Below, in pieces: positions 9,270-18,150 of a DNA stretch of 64,000 bases. A program made the translations under genes and the position numbers. The first letter of the stretch is position 1, and each line of letters begins with the position of its first letter. The stretch spans positions 744,001-808,000 of the forward strand of contig NZ_CP009520.1 of NCBI RefSeq assembly GCF_000969905.1, given 5' to 3'. The notes beneath the pieces were generated by a model. That model was not told the origin of the DNA, did no database searches, and saw only the letters and a list, made by a program, of their open reading frames with translations. The stretch comes from Methanosarcina vacuolata Z-761 (lineage in GTDB: Archaea > Halobacteriota > Methanosarcinia > Methanosarcinales > Methanosarcinaceae).

Positions 9270-9764
9270 ATGCCCAAAGTAAAAATTCGTCCTCAAGAAC
9301 TCTTTGATGCCAAATGTTTCTTTGATATAATTACACGTACAAATCTTGAGTTCATTGAGTTTCCTATAAAAACACTTGATGAAGAAAGGTATTTTCTGGG
9401 GCTAAATGAAACTAAAAGAAAGGCTAATTTTGAATACAACTTTTCCATTCTCTATTACGGAAGACTTGTGGGGGCCTGCGGGATAAAGATCGACCAGCAT
9501 AGGCCCTGGATAGGAGAAATCGGATACTTCATTGACAGGGACTATCAGGGAATGGGAATTGCAACCGAAGCTGTAAGACAGCTTGAAAAGGTCGGGTTTG
9601 AGCAACTGGATTTACAGAGAATTGTCATCCTTATGGACACCCGGAACCTTGCAAGCGAACGCGTGGCCCAGAAATGCGGGTACAAAAAAGAAGGCACAAT
9701 GAAAAAAGTTCATCGCATAGGTGAAGATTATTACGATTGTTTCCTTTATGCGAAAATCAGGTAA
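9270..9764 (+). CDS. GNAT-family N-acetyltransferase (RimJ/RimL type)
   Basis: The 164-aa protein fits Acetyltransf_3/RimJ-RimL acetyltransferases, which move an acetyl group from acetyl-CoA to a protein N-terminus or small amine. Visible elements are the early helix (DAKCFFDIITRTNLEFIEF), the strand pair YGRLVGACGIKIDQ and WIGEIGYFIDRDYQGMGIAT, where the R/Q-x-x-G-x-G/A acetyl-CoA loop is YQGMGIA, and the C-terminal NLASERVAQKCGYKKEGTM, the classic N-x-x-S-x-x-V-x-x-K-x-G-F/Y signature. The substrate cannot be told from sequence. It appears monocistronic. Confidence 0.88.
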   Translation: MPKVKIRPQELFDAKCFFDIITRTNLEFIEFPIKTLDEERYFLGLNETKRKANFEYNFSILYYGRLVGACGIKIDQHRPWIGEIGYFIDRDYQGMGIATEAVRQLEKVGFEQLDLQRIVILMDTRNLASERVAQKCGYKKEGTMKKVHRIGEDYYDCFLYAKIR

Positions 9765-9830
9765 TGGAAAAATTATGCAGGGCGAAAGAAATTAAGATAT
9801 GTCCGGATGGGTGTTCGAAAGTTAAAATCA

Positions 9831-9978
9831 AACAGTCTGGAATCGTCTGAAATCGTTTGGAATTGATTGGAATCAATGGAATCGTTTGGAATTATTTGGA
9901 ATTGATTGGAACAAATTAAAATAAATTGGAATTATTTGGAATTGATTAACATAAATTGGAATTACTTGAAATAATAAT
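9831..9978. repeat. Degenerate short tandem repeat (TTGGAATTGATT-like unit)
   Basis: Roughly a dozen imperfect copies of a 10-12 base unit around TTGGAATT(G/A)ATT fill the space after the GNAT gene. No other structure is evident. Confidence 0.7.
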
Positions 9979-10045
9979 TCAGTTCAACCTGTAAACCTGT
10001 AATAAGGGACGGAAAAAACAGGCAGGTTGCACAGGTCTGACTGAA

Positions 10046-10405
10046 TCAGACAAGCCCGATAGCCTGTATAAGGCTGTTTCCATACCAGACAACCATCAGA
10101 TTATTTGCGGTTACAAAGACCCCAACGGATTCTATAATATGTTTTGTGAGATTCCATTTTTTCCCCGACGATTTTATCATAGGGGCTGTATAAAAAAGCA
10201 GGAAAATAAAACCTACTTTTACAAGCAAAAGGTGGTATATCCCGTAGTTTTCCAGAATCATTGCAGGAACCGGATTATATTCTGTACCCTGAGATAAAGC
10301 ACAAACAGTGGAGACCCAATCTCCAATTACATAGAAAAGAATAATGAAACGTATCTCGTAGAGGTAAGAACTGAACGAACCCCGAGTGCTGTAGACTTCC
10401 AACAA
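10046..10405 (-). CDS. Small integral membrane protein, possibly DUF5658-like
   Basis: The 119-aa product has about three membrane segments: FIILFYVIGDWVSTVCAL, YHLLLVKVGFIFLLFYTAP and IIESVGVFVTANNLMVVWYG. An acidic residue within the first helix, followed by a loop with EYNPVPAMIL, resembles the D-x-x-(S/T)T ... E-x-NP pattern of DUF5658-type proteins. The same pattern, in weaker form, is seen in the DUF63 protein at 49673. Function is unknown. The name is tentative, but the frame is convincing because of its clean hydrophobic pattern. Confidence 0.6.
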   Translation of the reverse strand: MLEVYSTRGSFSSYLYEIRFIILFYVIGDWVSTVCALSQGTEYNPVPAMILENYGIYHLLLVKVGFIFLLFYTAPMIKSSGKKWNLTKHIIESVGVFVTANNLMVVWYGNSLIQAIGLV

Positions 10406-10891
10406 AGAACCTCCCAGAAATCCCCATTTTCCGGTAAAGGCAAAACTATATTATAAGATTATATATACGTAAGAAACAAAAACAAGAAACTAAAATAGAG
10501 CTTAATAATTTTTAGAAAAGTCATGTCAAAAATTTTTAGACAATTAGGGGCAAGAAAACGCGTTAAATGAATATATTAGCGAGCTTGTTACAGTTATTAG
10601 ATGATTGCACTTAGATAATTGCACTTAGATGGTTGTATTCATAGATTTATTCAGTTTTATTATTTCGGTTACCATATTTTAAAAAAGCTAACTGTAAACT
10701 TTAAACAATTATATCTGAAAGTATATGTTAGTCCATTCATAGAAAACAAACATTATATTCTTTGAATAACATTCACAATCAATGAAATTGCTTGCAGATG
10801 GCAGCATTTTCATGCTAATTGAATAAAATCTTAAACTTTTGGCATTCCCATTCATAGTGTTCATGAATCTTTTATCCACATTTTCAGATAG
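10406..10891. other. Gene-free AT-rich stretch
   Basis: About 490 bases separate the membrane-protein gene from the ABC ATPase. Apart from a small direct duplication near 10602-10630 (the words AGATGATTGCACTTAG and AGATAATTGCACTTAG) I see nothing that looks like a gene or RNA. The promoter of the ATPase must lie at its right end. Confidence 0.45.
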
Positions 10892-11719
10892 ATGGTAAAA
10901 ATGACTCAAAATATGGAATTTCCAGGGAAGACTAATTCTCCTTCTTTGCTTGAACTGAAAAATGTAACCGTTGTCAGGGGTGGTAGAAAAATCCTTGATT
11001 CGGTGTCCCTGTCAATTGGGCAGGGAGAACATGTTGCGATTATCGGGCCTAACGGTTCTGGGAAATCTTCTCTAATCAAGACATTTACAAAGGAATATCA
11101 CCCTCTTGCAGCAGCCGATGGGCTTGTTCTCAATATTATGGGCAAAGGGACCTGGAACGTCTTTGAGCTAAGAAAACTGCTCGGGATAGTTTCAGGGGAC
11201 CTTCAGCAGACATACTTCCGTCAGGTTAGTGTGCTGGATGTCGTACTCTCAGGGTTTTTCAGCAGCATAGGAATTTACTATAACCATAAAGTTACCCCTG
11301 AAATGGAAACTAGGGCAAGGGAAGTGCTTGAGTTTCTTGAGATTTCCCACCTTGAAGACAGGCTGATGTCCGAACTTTCCTCAGGAGAAGCCAGGAGGGT
11401 ACTTATAGGGAGAGCCCTTGTGCATGACCCCGAGGCTCTGATTTTAGATGAGCCTGCAAACAGCCTTGACCTCAAAGCTCTTCACAGCTTCCGCGAAATT
11501 ATTCGGAAAATTGCCGGCTCGGGAAAGAGTATCATTCTCGTTACTCACACCCTTGAAGATATTATTCCTGAAATTAACCGTGTGATCCTCATAAAAAACG
11601 GAAAAATCTTCAGGGACGGGAAAAAGCAGGAAATCCTGACCGACGCCAACCTATCTGAACTGTTTTCCATGCCGGTTGAAGTCGTGAAGAAGAATGGTTA
11701 CTACCAGGCCCTTATCTGA
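10892..11719 (+). CDS. ABC transporter ATP-binding protein (orphan)
   Basis: A complete 275-aa ABC ATPase: Walker A GPNGSGKS at residues 52-59, signature LSSGEARRV, Walker B ALILDEPANSLD with the D-loop, and the H-loop histidine in VTHTLEDI. The overall sequence (ELKNVTVVRGGRKILDSVSL, then a C-terminal FSMPVEVVKKNGYY) resembles the group of stand-alone ATPases related to iron/molybdate-type importers (YlmA/ModF-like). No permease or binding protein lies next to it, so it may serve a transporter elsewhere or act in a non-transport role. Start at ATG 10892 or the ATG at 10901; neither has a strong ribosome-binding site. Confidence 0.85.
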   Translation: MVKMTQNMEFPGKTNSPSLLELKNVTVVRGGRKILDSVSLSIGQGEHVAIIGPNGSGKSSLIKTFTKEYHPLAAADGLVLNIMGKGTWNVFELRKLLGIVSGDLQQTYFRQVSVLDVVLSGFFSSIGIYYNHKVTPEMETRAREVLEFLEISHLEDRLMSELSSGEARRVLIGRALVHDPEALILDEPANSLDLKALHSFREIIRKIAGSGKSIILVTHTLEDIIPEINRVILIKNGKIFRDGKKQEILTDANLSELFSMPVEVVKKNGYYQALI

Positions 11720-11816
11720 AGACCATGCATGGATTAGGCGACAAACTTGACAATATAAGAAAGTATTAACGTAGGCATCTCAAGAACCCAGGCATATCAA
11801 CAATGCAAGAATATCT

Positions 11817-12555
11817 GTTGTATCCTGAAATGATTTCGCAGACTCCAAACTATTTGGAAGTCCAATACATAATACAATAACAGGCGATGCAAAAGTTAAA
11901 CACTGAGTAAGTTCCAATTCCATTTTGGTATTTTGGAATGATTATGTAAAATGAAACAAATTCGAAGTTGGAGTGTTGTATCCTGAAATGATTTCGCAGA
12001 CTCCAAACTATTTGGAAGTCCAATACATAATACAACCTGCTTTCGGCAGGTCGACATAAAAATCCATTCAATTTTTCTATTGATATCGTTTTTTTCAGAA
12101 CTTTTGAATTTCCATTTAAATCAAAAATTACTAAATGTTAACCATGATATAATTAATATATATTTATAGTAATTGAGATAAAAGACAAACCCTGCTATAT
12201 ACATAGTCCGTATGATACTGGTTATTAACTGAACCTACAAAAAATAACAATTAAAGATATTTCAATGTTGGGATGTGCTTGCTGCCGAATGTAGGATACA
12301 ATAACAGGCGATGCAAAAGTTAAACACTGAGTAAGTTCCAATTCCATTTTGGTATTTTGGAATGATTATGTAAAATGAAACAAATTCGAAGTTGGAGTGT
12401 TGTATCCTGAAATTATTTTGCAGATTCAAAACCAATTGAAAGTTTAATACACGATGCAACAGCAGGTGCTACAAATAGTTAAACACCGAGCAAATTCCAA
12501 TTTTATATTGATACTTTGGAATGATCGTGGAAAAGAAACAAATTCGAAGTTGAGG
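11817..12555. repeat. 158-bp repeat cluster with internal palindromes (about 3.5 copies)
   Basis: A unit of 158 bases starts near 11821 and repeats at 11979. After an interruption (12036-12295) the remainder continues from 12296, a third start appears at 12403 and a diverged copy runs to 12555. Corresponding positions in the two blocks are offset by exactly 424 bases. Each unit contains the perfect palindrome CCAAACTATTTGG and an inverted pair TTCCAA ... TTGGAA. No coding frame is conserved between copies. This is not a CRISPR: the unit is far too long and there are no unique spacers. Confidence 0.8.
12036..12295. mobile_element. Candidate ~260-bp non-autonomous element splitting the 158-bp repeats
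   Basis: This segment interrupts the repeat cluster exactly between position 61 of one unit and the equivalent continuing position at 12296. Its left edge forms a hairpin (ACCTGC, loop TTTCG, GCAGGT) followed by GTCGACAT, and its right edge carries TTGCTGCCGAATGTAG. The word GGCAGGTCGACAT recurs, inverted, at 28400-28412 at the edge of a similar ~240-base block. The IS-like nature is inferred from the precise interruption and the related ends. Confidence 0.45.
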
Positions 12556-12826
12556 TAGAACGGTGGGTCACATGTATACGATATATAACGCAATAAAATA
12601 AATTAAAAAAGAGAAATAATTTTGGGATAAAACAAAGTATTTTCTTGCAGAAAATGCATTCTATCGGCACAGAATCTTCCGGAAAAATGAAAAATGTCCA
12701 AAACCCAAAAAACACAAGACAGAACTTTGAATTGTATGAAGAAAACAGAAGCTTGAAGCTCATATATACATTATAATATGTGTGCTTCTGTCATCTAAGG
12801 GATAAAATCTAAAAAGAAATTACTCA

Positions 12827-13900
12827 TCATTCGCTGCTGCTCTGTGAAAAATTTAGAATGTCAGGTAATCCCAGATTAAATCTATATTTCTCAAATCTTG
12901 AGGTTTCAATAATCTGCTGCTTTATGTAATATAACGCGCTCAGCAGGCTATCACTATTTTCAGATTCTATCTCTCCTGCATATGGGTGAATATTTTCTGC
13001 AAGGACATCCAGAAGTTTTGGATCAAGGTCATTTATAAAGTAAGTATTCAGAATCAGCAGGCTTGAGATCTGCTCATAGAAACTTACAAGCTCCTGAAGC
13101 CACTCCGGAACTCCGTAGTCTGTTGCGTATTTCTGCCTGTTGAGGAACATAAGGTAACTGAAAATAGTATTTATGAGATCCTCGGTTAGCTTGTCATCCG
13201 GAAATACAATTGGAAAACGGCTCAGGACTGTAGGATTTGTGTAACTCGAGAAGATCATTTCAGACTTACACACTGCGGGAAAGAGTCTGGCAATAGGACT
13301 GTTAAGAACGGCAGTAACATAAGGATATCTATCCGAGTCTTTGAGAACAATCCCACACCCTTTTCTAAACACATGATTTCCAGTTGCATCGTATGCAGCC
13401 TGTAAATGATAGCCTTCAGTTGCAATGATTTTAGGAGTGTTAAGATACTCCAGAAGTTTACTTCCATTTATACTATAATCTGCTACTTTAAGAGAGGAGG
13501 TATCATGACGAAACTCATTTTTGAATTCCATAATTCTCTCGTAAGCCTGAGGAAATCTTGTCTTTATGTCTTCAGGAGGAATAGCTCTGTATTCTTTCTT
13601 TTTACTCCCATAGGACAGCTCATAAGGCAGCATAAAATGGTAAGGTGAAGGGCGAAACGCAAATTGATTGGAAAATGCTCCTGATACATATGGATAGACA
13701 ATTTCAGGTTCTGAAAATACAGGTTTACACAGGCCTTCGCAAAGATAATATGAGTCCAAACCGCCTTCCTCAGGAGAGAGAAGCCTATGCATCATAATGT
13801 TTTCTGTACTTACACCTGAAAAGATGCTTTCGGAGACATCTTCAAGTGTAACCGGGATTTCACAAATTTTTTCTACGATTTTGTTTTCTTTGAGTAACAT
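12827..13900 (-). pseudogene. Remnant of a type IIG restriction-modification enzyme (target-recognition part only)
   Basis: The 357-aa frame resembles the TaqI-like C-terminal specificity domain of Eco57I-type (type IIG) enzymes, which fuse nuclease, adenine methylase and target recognition in one chain. Supporting motifs are IFSGVSTENIMMHRLL, KPVFSEPEIVYPYVSGAFS and a typical stretch with KIIATEGYHLQAAYD and VTAVLNSPIARLFPAVCKS. Full-length members have about 900-1200 residues with an NPPY methylase motif. No such motif occurs here, and upstream (13901-14340) there is no trace of the missing part. It could be expressed as a lone DNA-binding domain, but decay is simpler. The family call is moderately sure. 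Confidence 0.6.
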
Positions 13901-14344
13901 CTAGCTTCCACTTCTATAGAAGTACATCGAGGATGTATCTTCTTTTGTATTTTAGGACTTACGTAGTTGAACTGAGGAATCAATAACATCGAACTTTCAA
14001 TTGTTTAAATGACGGCTTTAACCACAAAGTCTATTGCATTTGATTTTATGCATCGATTGCATAAGTTCTATTTTTATTTTCAGGACTTGATTCTCAGGAT
14101 GGCACATATCAATCGATGGCCATTTAAGGATTGCGGACTTTTAGACCCCTAGTAAAAAACTATAAAGCCCTAGTTTAAAATATATAGAATTATATTAGTT
14201 ACTATATGGAGTAATAAAACAATATAGTATATAAACCTATTCTCAGTGAAAAATATACTATAATTATAATTATAATTATAATTATTTTTATGATGAATAA
14301 GCATTTTCGAGCATGAAAAGTATTTTCGACATCTCAATCATCCC
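13901..14344. other. Gene-free stretch with IS-end-like words
   Basis: Nothing coding is seen. Near 13960 the sequence GACTTACGTAGTTGAACTG occurs, and near 14064 GCATAAGTTCT in the opposite sense. Related pairs occur at 14708/14820 and 21430, which suggests worn inverted-repeat ends of one element family. A (TAATTA)n run lies at 14256-14288. Confidence 0.4.
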
Positions 14345-14541
14345 CTAGTGTCGAGTCAACTACAAAATGTCGTATAAAACTGAGTGCAATTATTCGGGAT
14401 CATCGAATTCTTGATGATTGACTCGACACTAGTGTCATGGCAACTTAATTATTGAGCATAATTTTTAGTAGTTTCTTGTCAGCGCACAATGATTCTGAGC
14501 TTTAAATGACCAATAACTAAATTTTCTTGACACTAGCCTAA

Positions 14542-14953
14542 GAGCCTGTCTTAAAATTAAATTTGATCTAGAGCTCATCCCAAAACCAGTTCCTTCTTAA
14601 ATCAATAAAAGTTTCAGAACCGTATTTCATAAAGAGAAACTCGATCTATCGTTCAAAATTCGCGACTCAGGAAACCAATTTTGAGTTTTGGGATGAGCTC
14701 CTACAATTGGGATATGACTTATGCATTTGAACTGAAAAACGGTAGGATTAAACAGTTAAATATTTAAGATGTAAGTTTAAATCATAATATACAATGTAAT
14801 TGATTTTAGACCTCGTGTGCATAAGTTCTATGAAATAAAGTACTCTCTTTAAGGTCAATGTGTACCTGAATTTTGGAAAATTCACGATATGAATTTAAAG
14901 TTACGTTGACCATTATCCAATTGTAGAAATGGTTTGAATTTTAAGACAGCCTC
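14542..14953. mobile_element. 412-bp IS-like element with 17-bp terminal inverted repeats
   Basis: The ends are GAGCCTGTCTTAAAATT and, inverted, GAGGCTGTCTTAAAATT (one mismatch). TAA flanks both ends (14539-14541 and 14954-14956), a likely 3-bp target duplication of the kind some IS5-family groups make. There is no transposase frame, so the element is a MITE or an internally deleted IS. A second MITE (14571-14700) sits inside it. Confidence 0.7.
14571..14700. mobile_element. GAGCTCATCCCAAAAC MITE, copy 1
   Basis: A 130-bp element with ends GAGCTCATCCCAAAAC and GTTTTGGGATGAGCTC, flanked by CTA on both sides. It is nested in the 412-bp element. Related copies lie at 33476-33655 and 33923-34050. 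Confidence 0.75.
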
Positions 14954-15353
14954 TAAGTGAGGAATCATGAGAAATCACACTGATTTTCATAATAATTTAG
15001 AACCGTTTATTTTAATTATGTTAGATATCCAGCTAAAAAACTAGTGTTGAGTCAATCATCAAGGATTCAATGATTTCGAATAATTGCACTCAGTTTTATA
15101 CGACATTTTGTGTTTGATCCGACACTAGTGTCACGTCAATTCTCAAAGATAAAATAATTCTGAATCATTTTAACCAATTATATACGACATTTTAATGCTG
15201 ACGCAAAATTAGTGTTATGGCAATTTAATTATTGAGCAGAATGTATAATAGCTTCTCATCAATATGTAGTGATTTAGAGTAAACATGTGACCAATAACTA
15301 AATTTTCAAGACACTAGGAAACCAGCTAATTTCAATATTGACTTTCTTCGAGT

Positions 15354-15587
15354 TTATTTCCCTGTTTTGATCATTTCTTGAACCATTCGGATGTTAGCTA
15401 TACCCTTTTTCTTAAACTCGATCATCTTTTCCATATCATTTATTTTTGTTTCCATCCATTGTATTTTCATATCAATCTTCATTACTGCAACTTTCTTTTT
15501 CTGTTCTTCAGTCAAAAATCCCCAAATATCAGACATCGGCTCATCATGCATCATTGGATGTGTTCCTGTTGAATGCTCTTTAAACAT
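15354..15587 (-). CDS. Small coiled-coil protein of unknown function (77 aa)
   Basis: The product begins MFKEHSTGTHPMMHDEPMSD and continues as a single charged amphipathic helix (LTEEQKKKVAVMKIDMKIQW onward) with Met/Lys/Ile heptad-like spacing. AAGGGG lies about 9 bases before the ATG at 15587, a good ribosome-binding site, which together with the composition makes a real gene likely. I do not recognise a family. The N-terminal His/Met/Asp cluster might bind a metal, but that is only a guess from composition. Confidence 0.6.
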   Translation of the reverse strand: MFKEHSTGTHPMMHDEPMSDIWGFLTEEQKKKVAVMKIDMKIQWMETKINDMEKMIEFKKKGIANIRMVQEMIKTGK

Positions 15588-15746
15588 GTTTAATACCCCT
15601 TAATTTATATTAACAAATCGAATGTTATAGATCTTTTTAATTTTTAATCTCTTATGAAATCAAAACGTTCTCGTTTCTGTAAACCTATAAATGTAAATCG
15701 AGATGAATAGTTGATTGCAGTAGTCATTTTAACGTTAACAGATTTC

Positions 15747-15944
15747 TTAACCGAATGCAAATGAAAGGATACTATTAATTTTACTATTAATTTTACTAGC
15801 AATTGACTGCCAGTAAAACAGTAAATATTTTTTTATTTGTTTAATCATTTTATTCACCCATTTTCTTGCTCGTGAATTATTGTTATGTGAATTACTGATT
15901 TTAGATAATATGTATGAGATAGGCTTCTTGCGAAACTTATCCAA
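15747..15944 (-). CDS. Hypothetical basic 65-aa protein, copy 1
   Basis: A Lys/Asn/Ser-rich frame (starting FRKKPISYILSKISNSHNN; C-terminal half moderately hydrophobic, KKYLLFYWQSIASK) starts at a TTG 15 bases after the stop of the 30-aa peptide gene. Its start codon is therefore close enough for coupling. The duplicate at 30165-30362 differs by one residue (D2E). Since the whole kilobase is duplicated, this conservation does not prove that it is translated. No family is recognised. Confidence 0.35.
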   Translation of the reverse strand: MDKFRKKPISYILSKISNSHNNNSRARKWVNKMIKQIKKYLLFYWQSIASKINSKINSILSFAFG

Positions 15945-15958
15945 ATAAACCGCTTACT

Positions 15959-16051
15959 TTATTTTTTTACGCTGCCTTCTGCGGCTTTTGTTGGCTCGAC
16001 TTTTTCTTTTGCATCTTCCTTTGTAGGCTCTACTTTCTTATTGTCTATCAT
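15959..16051 (-). CDS. 30-aa Lys/Glu-rich peptide, KKVEPTKEDAK family, copy 1
   Basis: An ATG at 16051 begins a 30-codon frame: MIDNKKVEPTKEDAKEKVEP, then TKAAEGSVKK. It is hydrophilic, highly charged and surely disordered. GAGTG lies just before the start. The gene follows a 270-base upstream region that is conserved in front of three genes; in one of them the same first codons (MIDNN) start a PRC-barrel protein instead. A second copy is at 30377-30469 with one substitution (A22T), and a relative (MSEEKKAEPKKEDAKVEQ) is at 19013-19126. Function is unknown. Conservation of frame and promoter across paralogues supports a real gene. Confidence 0.65.
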   Translation of the reverse strand: MIDNKKVEPTKEDAKEKVEPTKAAEGSVKK

Positions 16052-16320
16052 ATATTACACTCCTTTGTTTGTTTACTTGAATTGTTTTTAAAATGTTGGC
16101 CAATTTCACTTTCAATCATATTACTATTCCATTAAACGGTAAGTCGAGTTATGATCGATCACCGAAATACTCGACTCGACAATCTATATTGTATTTCAGC
16201 AATCTATTCTAGATACATTTAGGTCTATATATGTATATGTATTCACTAAATATCTTACTATTTGAATATATAGTATTGATATGTACTATAAACATTTGAA
16301 CACGTATGTTGATTTTACAT
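16052..16320 (-). promoter_or_regulatory. Conserved upstream region type 1 (P1), copy 1
   Basis: These ~270 bases precede the 30-aa peptide gene and are nearly identical to 30470-30738 and, in the opposite orientation, very similar to 20570-20833. A conspicuous internal structure is GTCGAGT (16143-16149) opposed to ACTCGAC (16169-16175), with the palindrome GATCGATC between them. AT-rich TATA-like boxes lie at 16220-16300. Conservation upstream of different genes points to shared regulation. Confidence 0.7.
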
Positions 16321-16575
16321 TTTGATCCCCTCCCTAAAAAGCTACTTGTTTTTTTTATATATACAGTTCAGTACTTATTTTGCCCTATTCTGAATTAATT
16401 ATTCAACCCTCAATGAAATCTCACTGGAAAATATGTTAAACTTTACAATATTTTTTATTAGTTAGGTCCAGAATTTTTAAATAATTGTGGGATTCAGCCA
16501 AAATCATTGATTTTGTTGAGCTTGTACCCCCTACAAATTTAATAAATATGTAAAGTTGTTGCAAAAATCACCTTA

Positions 16576-16724
16576 TTTTTGAAAGAGGGGTCGAAATGTA
16601 AATTGATGTATTTGTTCAAGGAAAATAAATTTGTGTCTAATGTTGACGTTATCAACATGGACATAGGAAAGAGAACATATAAGAAAATAGCAGAACGTTT
16701 TGGAGTATCAAAAAGATACATGTT
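16576..16724 (+). pseudogene. Truncated HTH-like frame at the end of the 1.05-kb repeat
   Basis: Both repeat copies encode MYLFKENKFVSNVDVINMDI followed by GKRTYKKIAERFGVSKRYM, which reads like a helix-turn-helix (KKIAERFGVSKRYM). In copy 1 it runs into the ISL3 end, and in copy 2 into unrelated sequence, so any parent gene is lost. An AGAGGGG ribosome-binding-like word precedes it. It may be a relic of a transposase or resolvase N-terminus; confidence is low. Confidence 0.35.
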
Positions 16725-18050
16725 GGCTCTTCGCTGTATAATATGGGTAAGTTATTATATTAGTAATATAATATAAATAAGTATTATATTAGTTAGTACA
16801 AATAACTGCAGGAGTTTGATATCCCATTTGCGAAAAAACATTTGAAATACCTTTGAATGTCAAAGACCCTTGGCAAATAACCAGTACTGAATTTGATTTA
16901 ACATCTGAAAAACTTAATATTTGGATTGATTTTACACGTGGTTCCAAATTTCCCTGTCCTAAGTGTGGCAAACTAAACTGCTCAGCTTATGATACTAAGG
17001 AAAAAGTGTTACGGCACATTAACTACTTTCAATATTCTACATATTTACACTGTAGAATTCCAAGAATATAATGTGAAAAATGTGGAGTTCTCCAAATAAA
17101 AGTTCCATGAGCTCGCGAAAAAAGCAACTTTACTCTTCGAATGGAAGCTCATATCCTGGAGCTCTCAAAAAGAATGCCAGTGTTACAAATTGGGAAGTTG
17201 CTTGGAGAAAATGACACGAAACTTTGGAGAGTCATAAACCATTACACTGACAATGCAAGGTCTAAAGAGGATTTATCGGATGTATGTGTTGTTGGTATAG
17301 ATGAAACTTCATGCAAGAAAGGACATGAATACATAACTCTTGTTGTTGATATAAAAGATTCAAAAGTAATATTTGCTTGTGAAGGAAAAGACTCTTCGAC
17401 TATTACCAGTTTTAGCAAAGATCTGCAAGATCATAATGGAAACAAAAGCAACATTAAATCAGTATGTTGCGACATGTCTCCCTCATATATCAGTGGAATT
17501 TCTAAAGAATTTCCAGATGCAAAAATTACATTCGATAGATTTCATGTGATGAAAGCGATGAATGAAGGATTAAATGAAGTAAGGATACAAGAACAAAAAA
17601 AACCAAGGAACTCAAAAATACCAAATTCATATGGATTACGAACAAGGAAAATCTAACTGATAAACAGAAAAAAAAGCTTTTAAACCTCCAAAATAAAAAA
17701 CTGAATACATTCAGAGCATATAATATAAAAGAAAGTCTTAGAAAGTTCTGGGAATGCAAAAGCCGAGAGGAAGCTGAACAATATCTAAAAAAGTGGTATT
17801 TTTGGGCAACTCATAGCAGATTAGAGGCAATAATTGAGGTTGCTAAAACCATTAAAAGTCATTGGGATGGAATTCTAAACTACTTTGATTCCAGGATTAC
17901 TAACGGAGTTGTGGAAGGTATTAACAGTATTGTACAGTTAATAAAAAGAAATGCGAGAGGGTATCGAAACACTAAGTATTTTATTACTATGATCTATCTA
18001 AAATTAGGAAAGTTAGATTTCAAACTACCCATATGAAATGACGAAGAGCC
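16725..18050 (+). mobile_element. ISL3-family insertion sequence (1326 bp, defective)
   Basis: The ends are GGCTCTTCGCTGTATAATA on the left and, inverted on the right, GGCTCTTCGTCATTTCATA, both followed by TGGGTA at the same distance. Between them lies a broken ISL3 transposase. ISL3 elements normally leave an 8-bp target duplication, but the flanks here (ACATGTT and CAAATCTT) do not match. This implies a rearrangement at one side after insertion. Confidence 0.85.
16800..18036 (+). pseudogene. ISL3 transposase pseudogene
   Basis: The reading frame can be followed in pieces. The first has the N-terminal CPKCGKLNCSAYDT zinc finger region after FEIPLNVKDPWQI and is broken by stops near 16817 and 17069. 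The second is the DDE catalytic part from 17141, with VVGIDETSCKKGHEYITLVV and ITFDRFHVMKAMNEGL. The last is the C-terminal part from about 17600 to 18036 (LRKFWECKSREEAEQYLKKW, then FDSRITNGVVEGINSIVQ), reached by a frameshift near 17600. At least three lesions make it inactive. The family is clear from the GIDE, FDRFH and NGVVEG motifs of DDE_Tnp_ISL3. Confidence 0.88.
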
Positions 18051-18150
18051 CAAATCTTGAAGACCTTATGTTTATAGGGTCTAGCATATTTTTCCAAAAT
18101 GAAACATGGAAAAACATTTGAATATTCGATAACAGTAAGACTTGAATCAA

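Larger units (their letters stand above)
14345..15318. repeat. Array of palindromic modules bounded by CTAGTGTC / GACACTAG
   Basis: Five modules are visible. A1 is 14345-14432 (88 bp) with a perfect 15-bp inverted repeat, CTAGTGTCGAGTCAA. B1 is 14429-14536 and shares the CTAG of A1. A2 is 15041-15128 (88 bp) and is A1 in reverse orientation. A3 is 15125-15209, degenerate and sharing the CTAG of A2. B2 is 15208-15318, a second copy of B1 in the same orientation. A 412-bp inserted element separates the two groups. The modules carry no gene. Their shared junctions indicate that they join head to tail through CTAG. Confidence 0.8.
15673..16724. repeat. 1.05-kb direct repeat, copy 1
   Basis: This stretch matches 30091-31142 with only scattered base differences and no gap (constant offset 14418). 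Both copies hold the same leftward 30-aa peptide gene, a 65-codon frame, the conserved upstream region and a rightward HTH-like frame. In copy 1 homology stops exactly where the ISL3 element begins (16725). Confidence 0.92.

Noticed and set aside
16318-16599. Two oppositely oriented AGGGG(N)AAATGTAA words (ribosome-binding site directly before a start-stop ATG-TAA)
   Set aside because: Amusing pair of start-stop signals within the 1.05-kb repeat, but two occurrences in AT-rich DNA are not enough to claim a leader peptide or ribosome trap.
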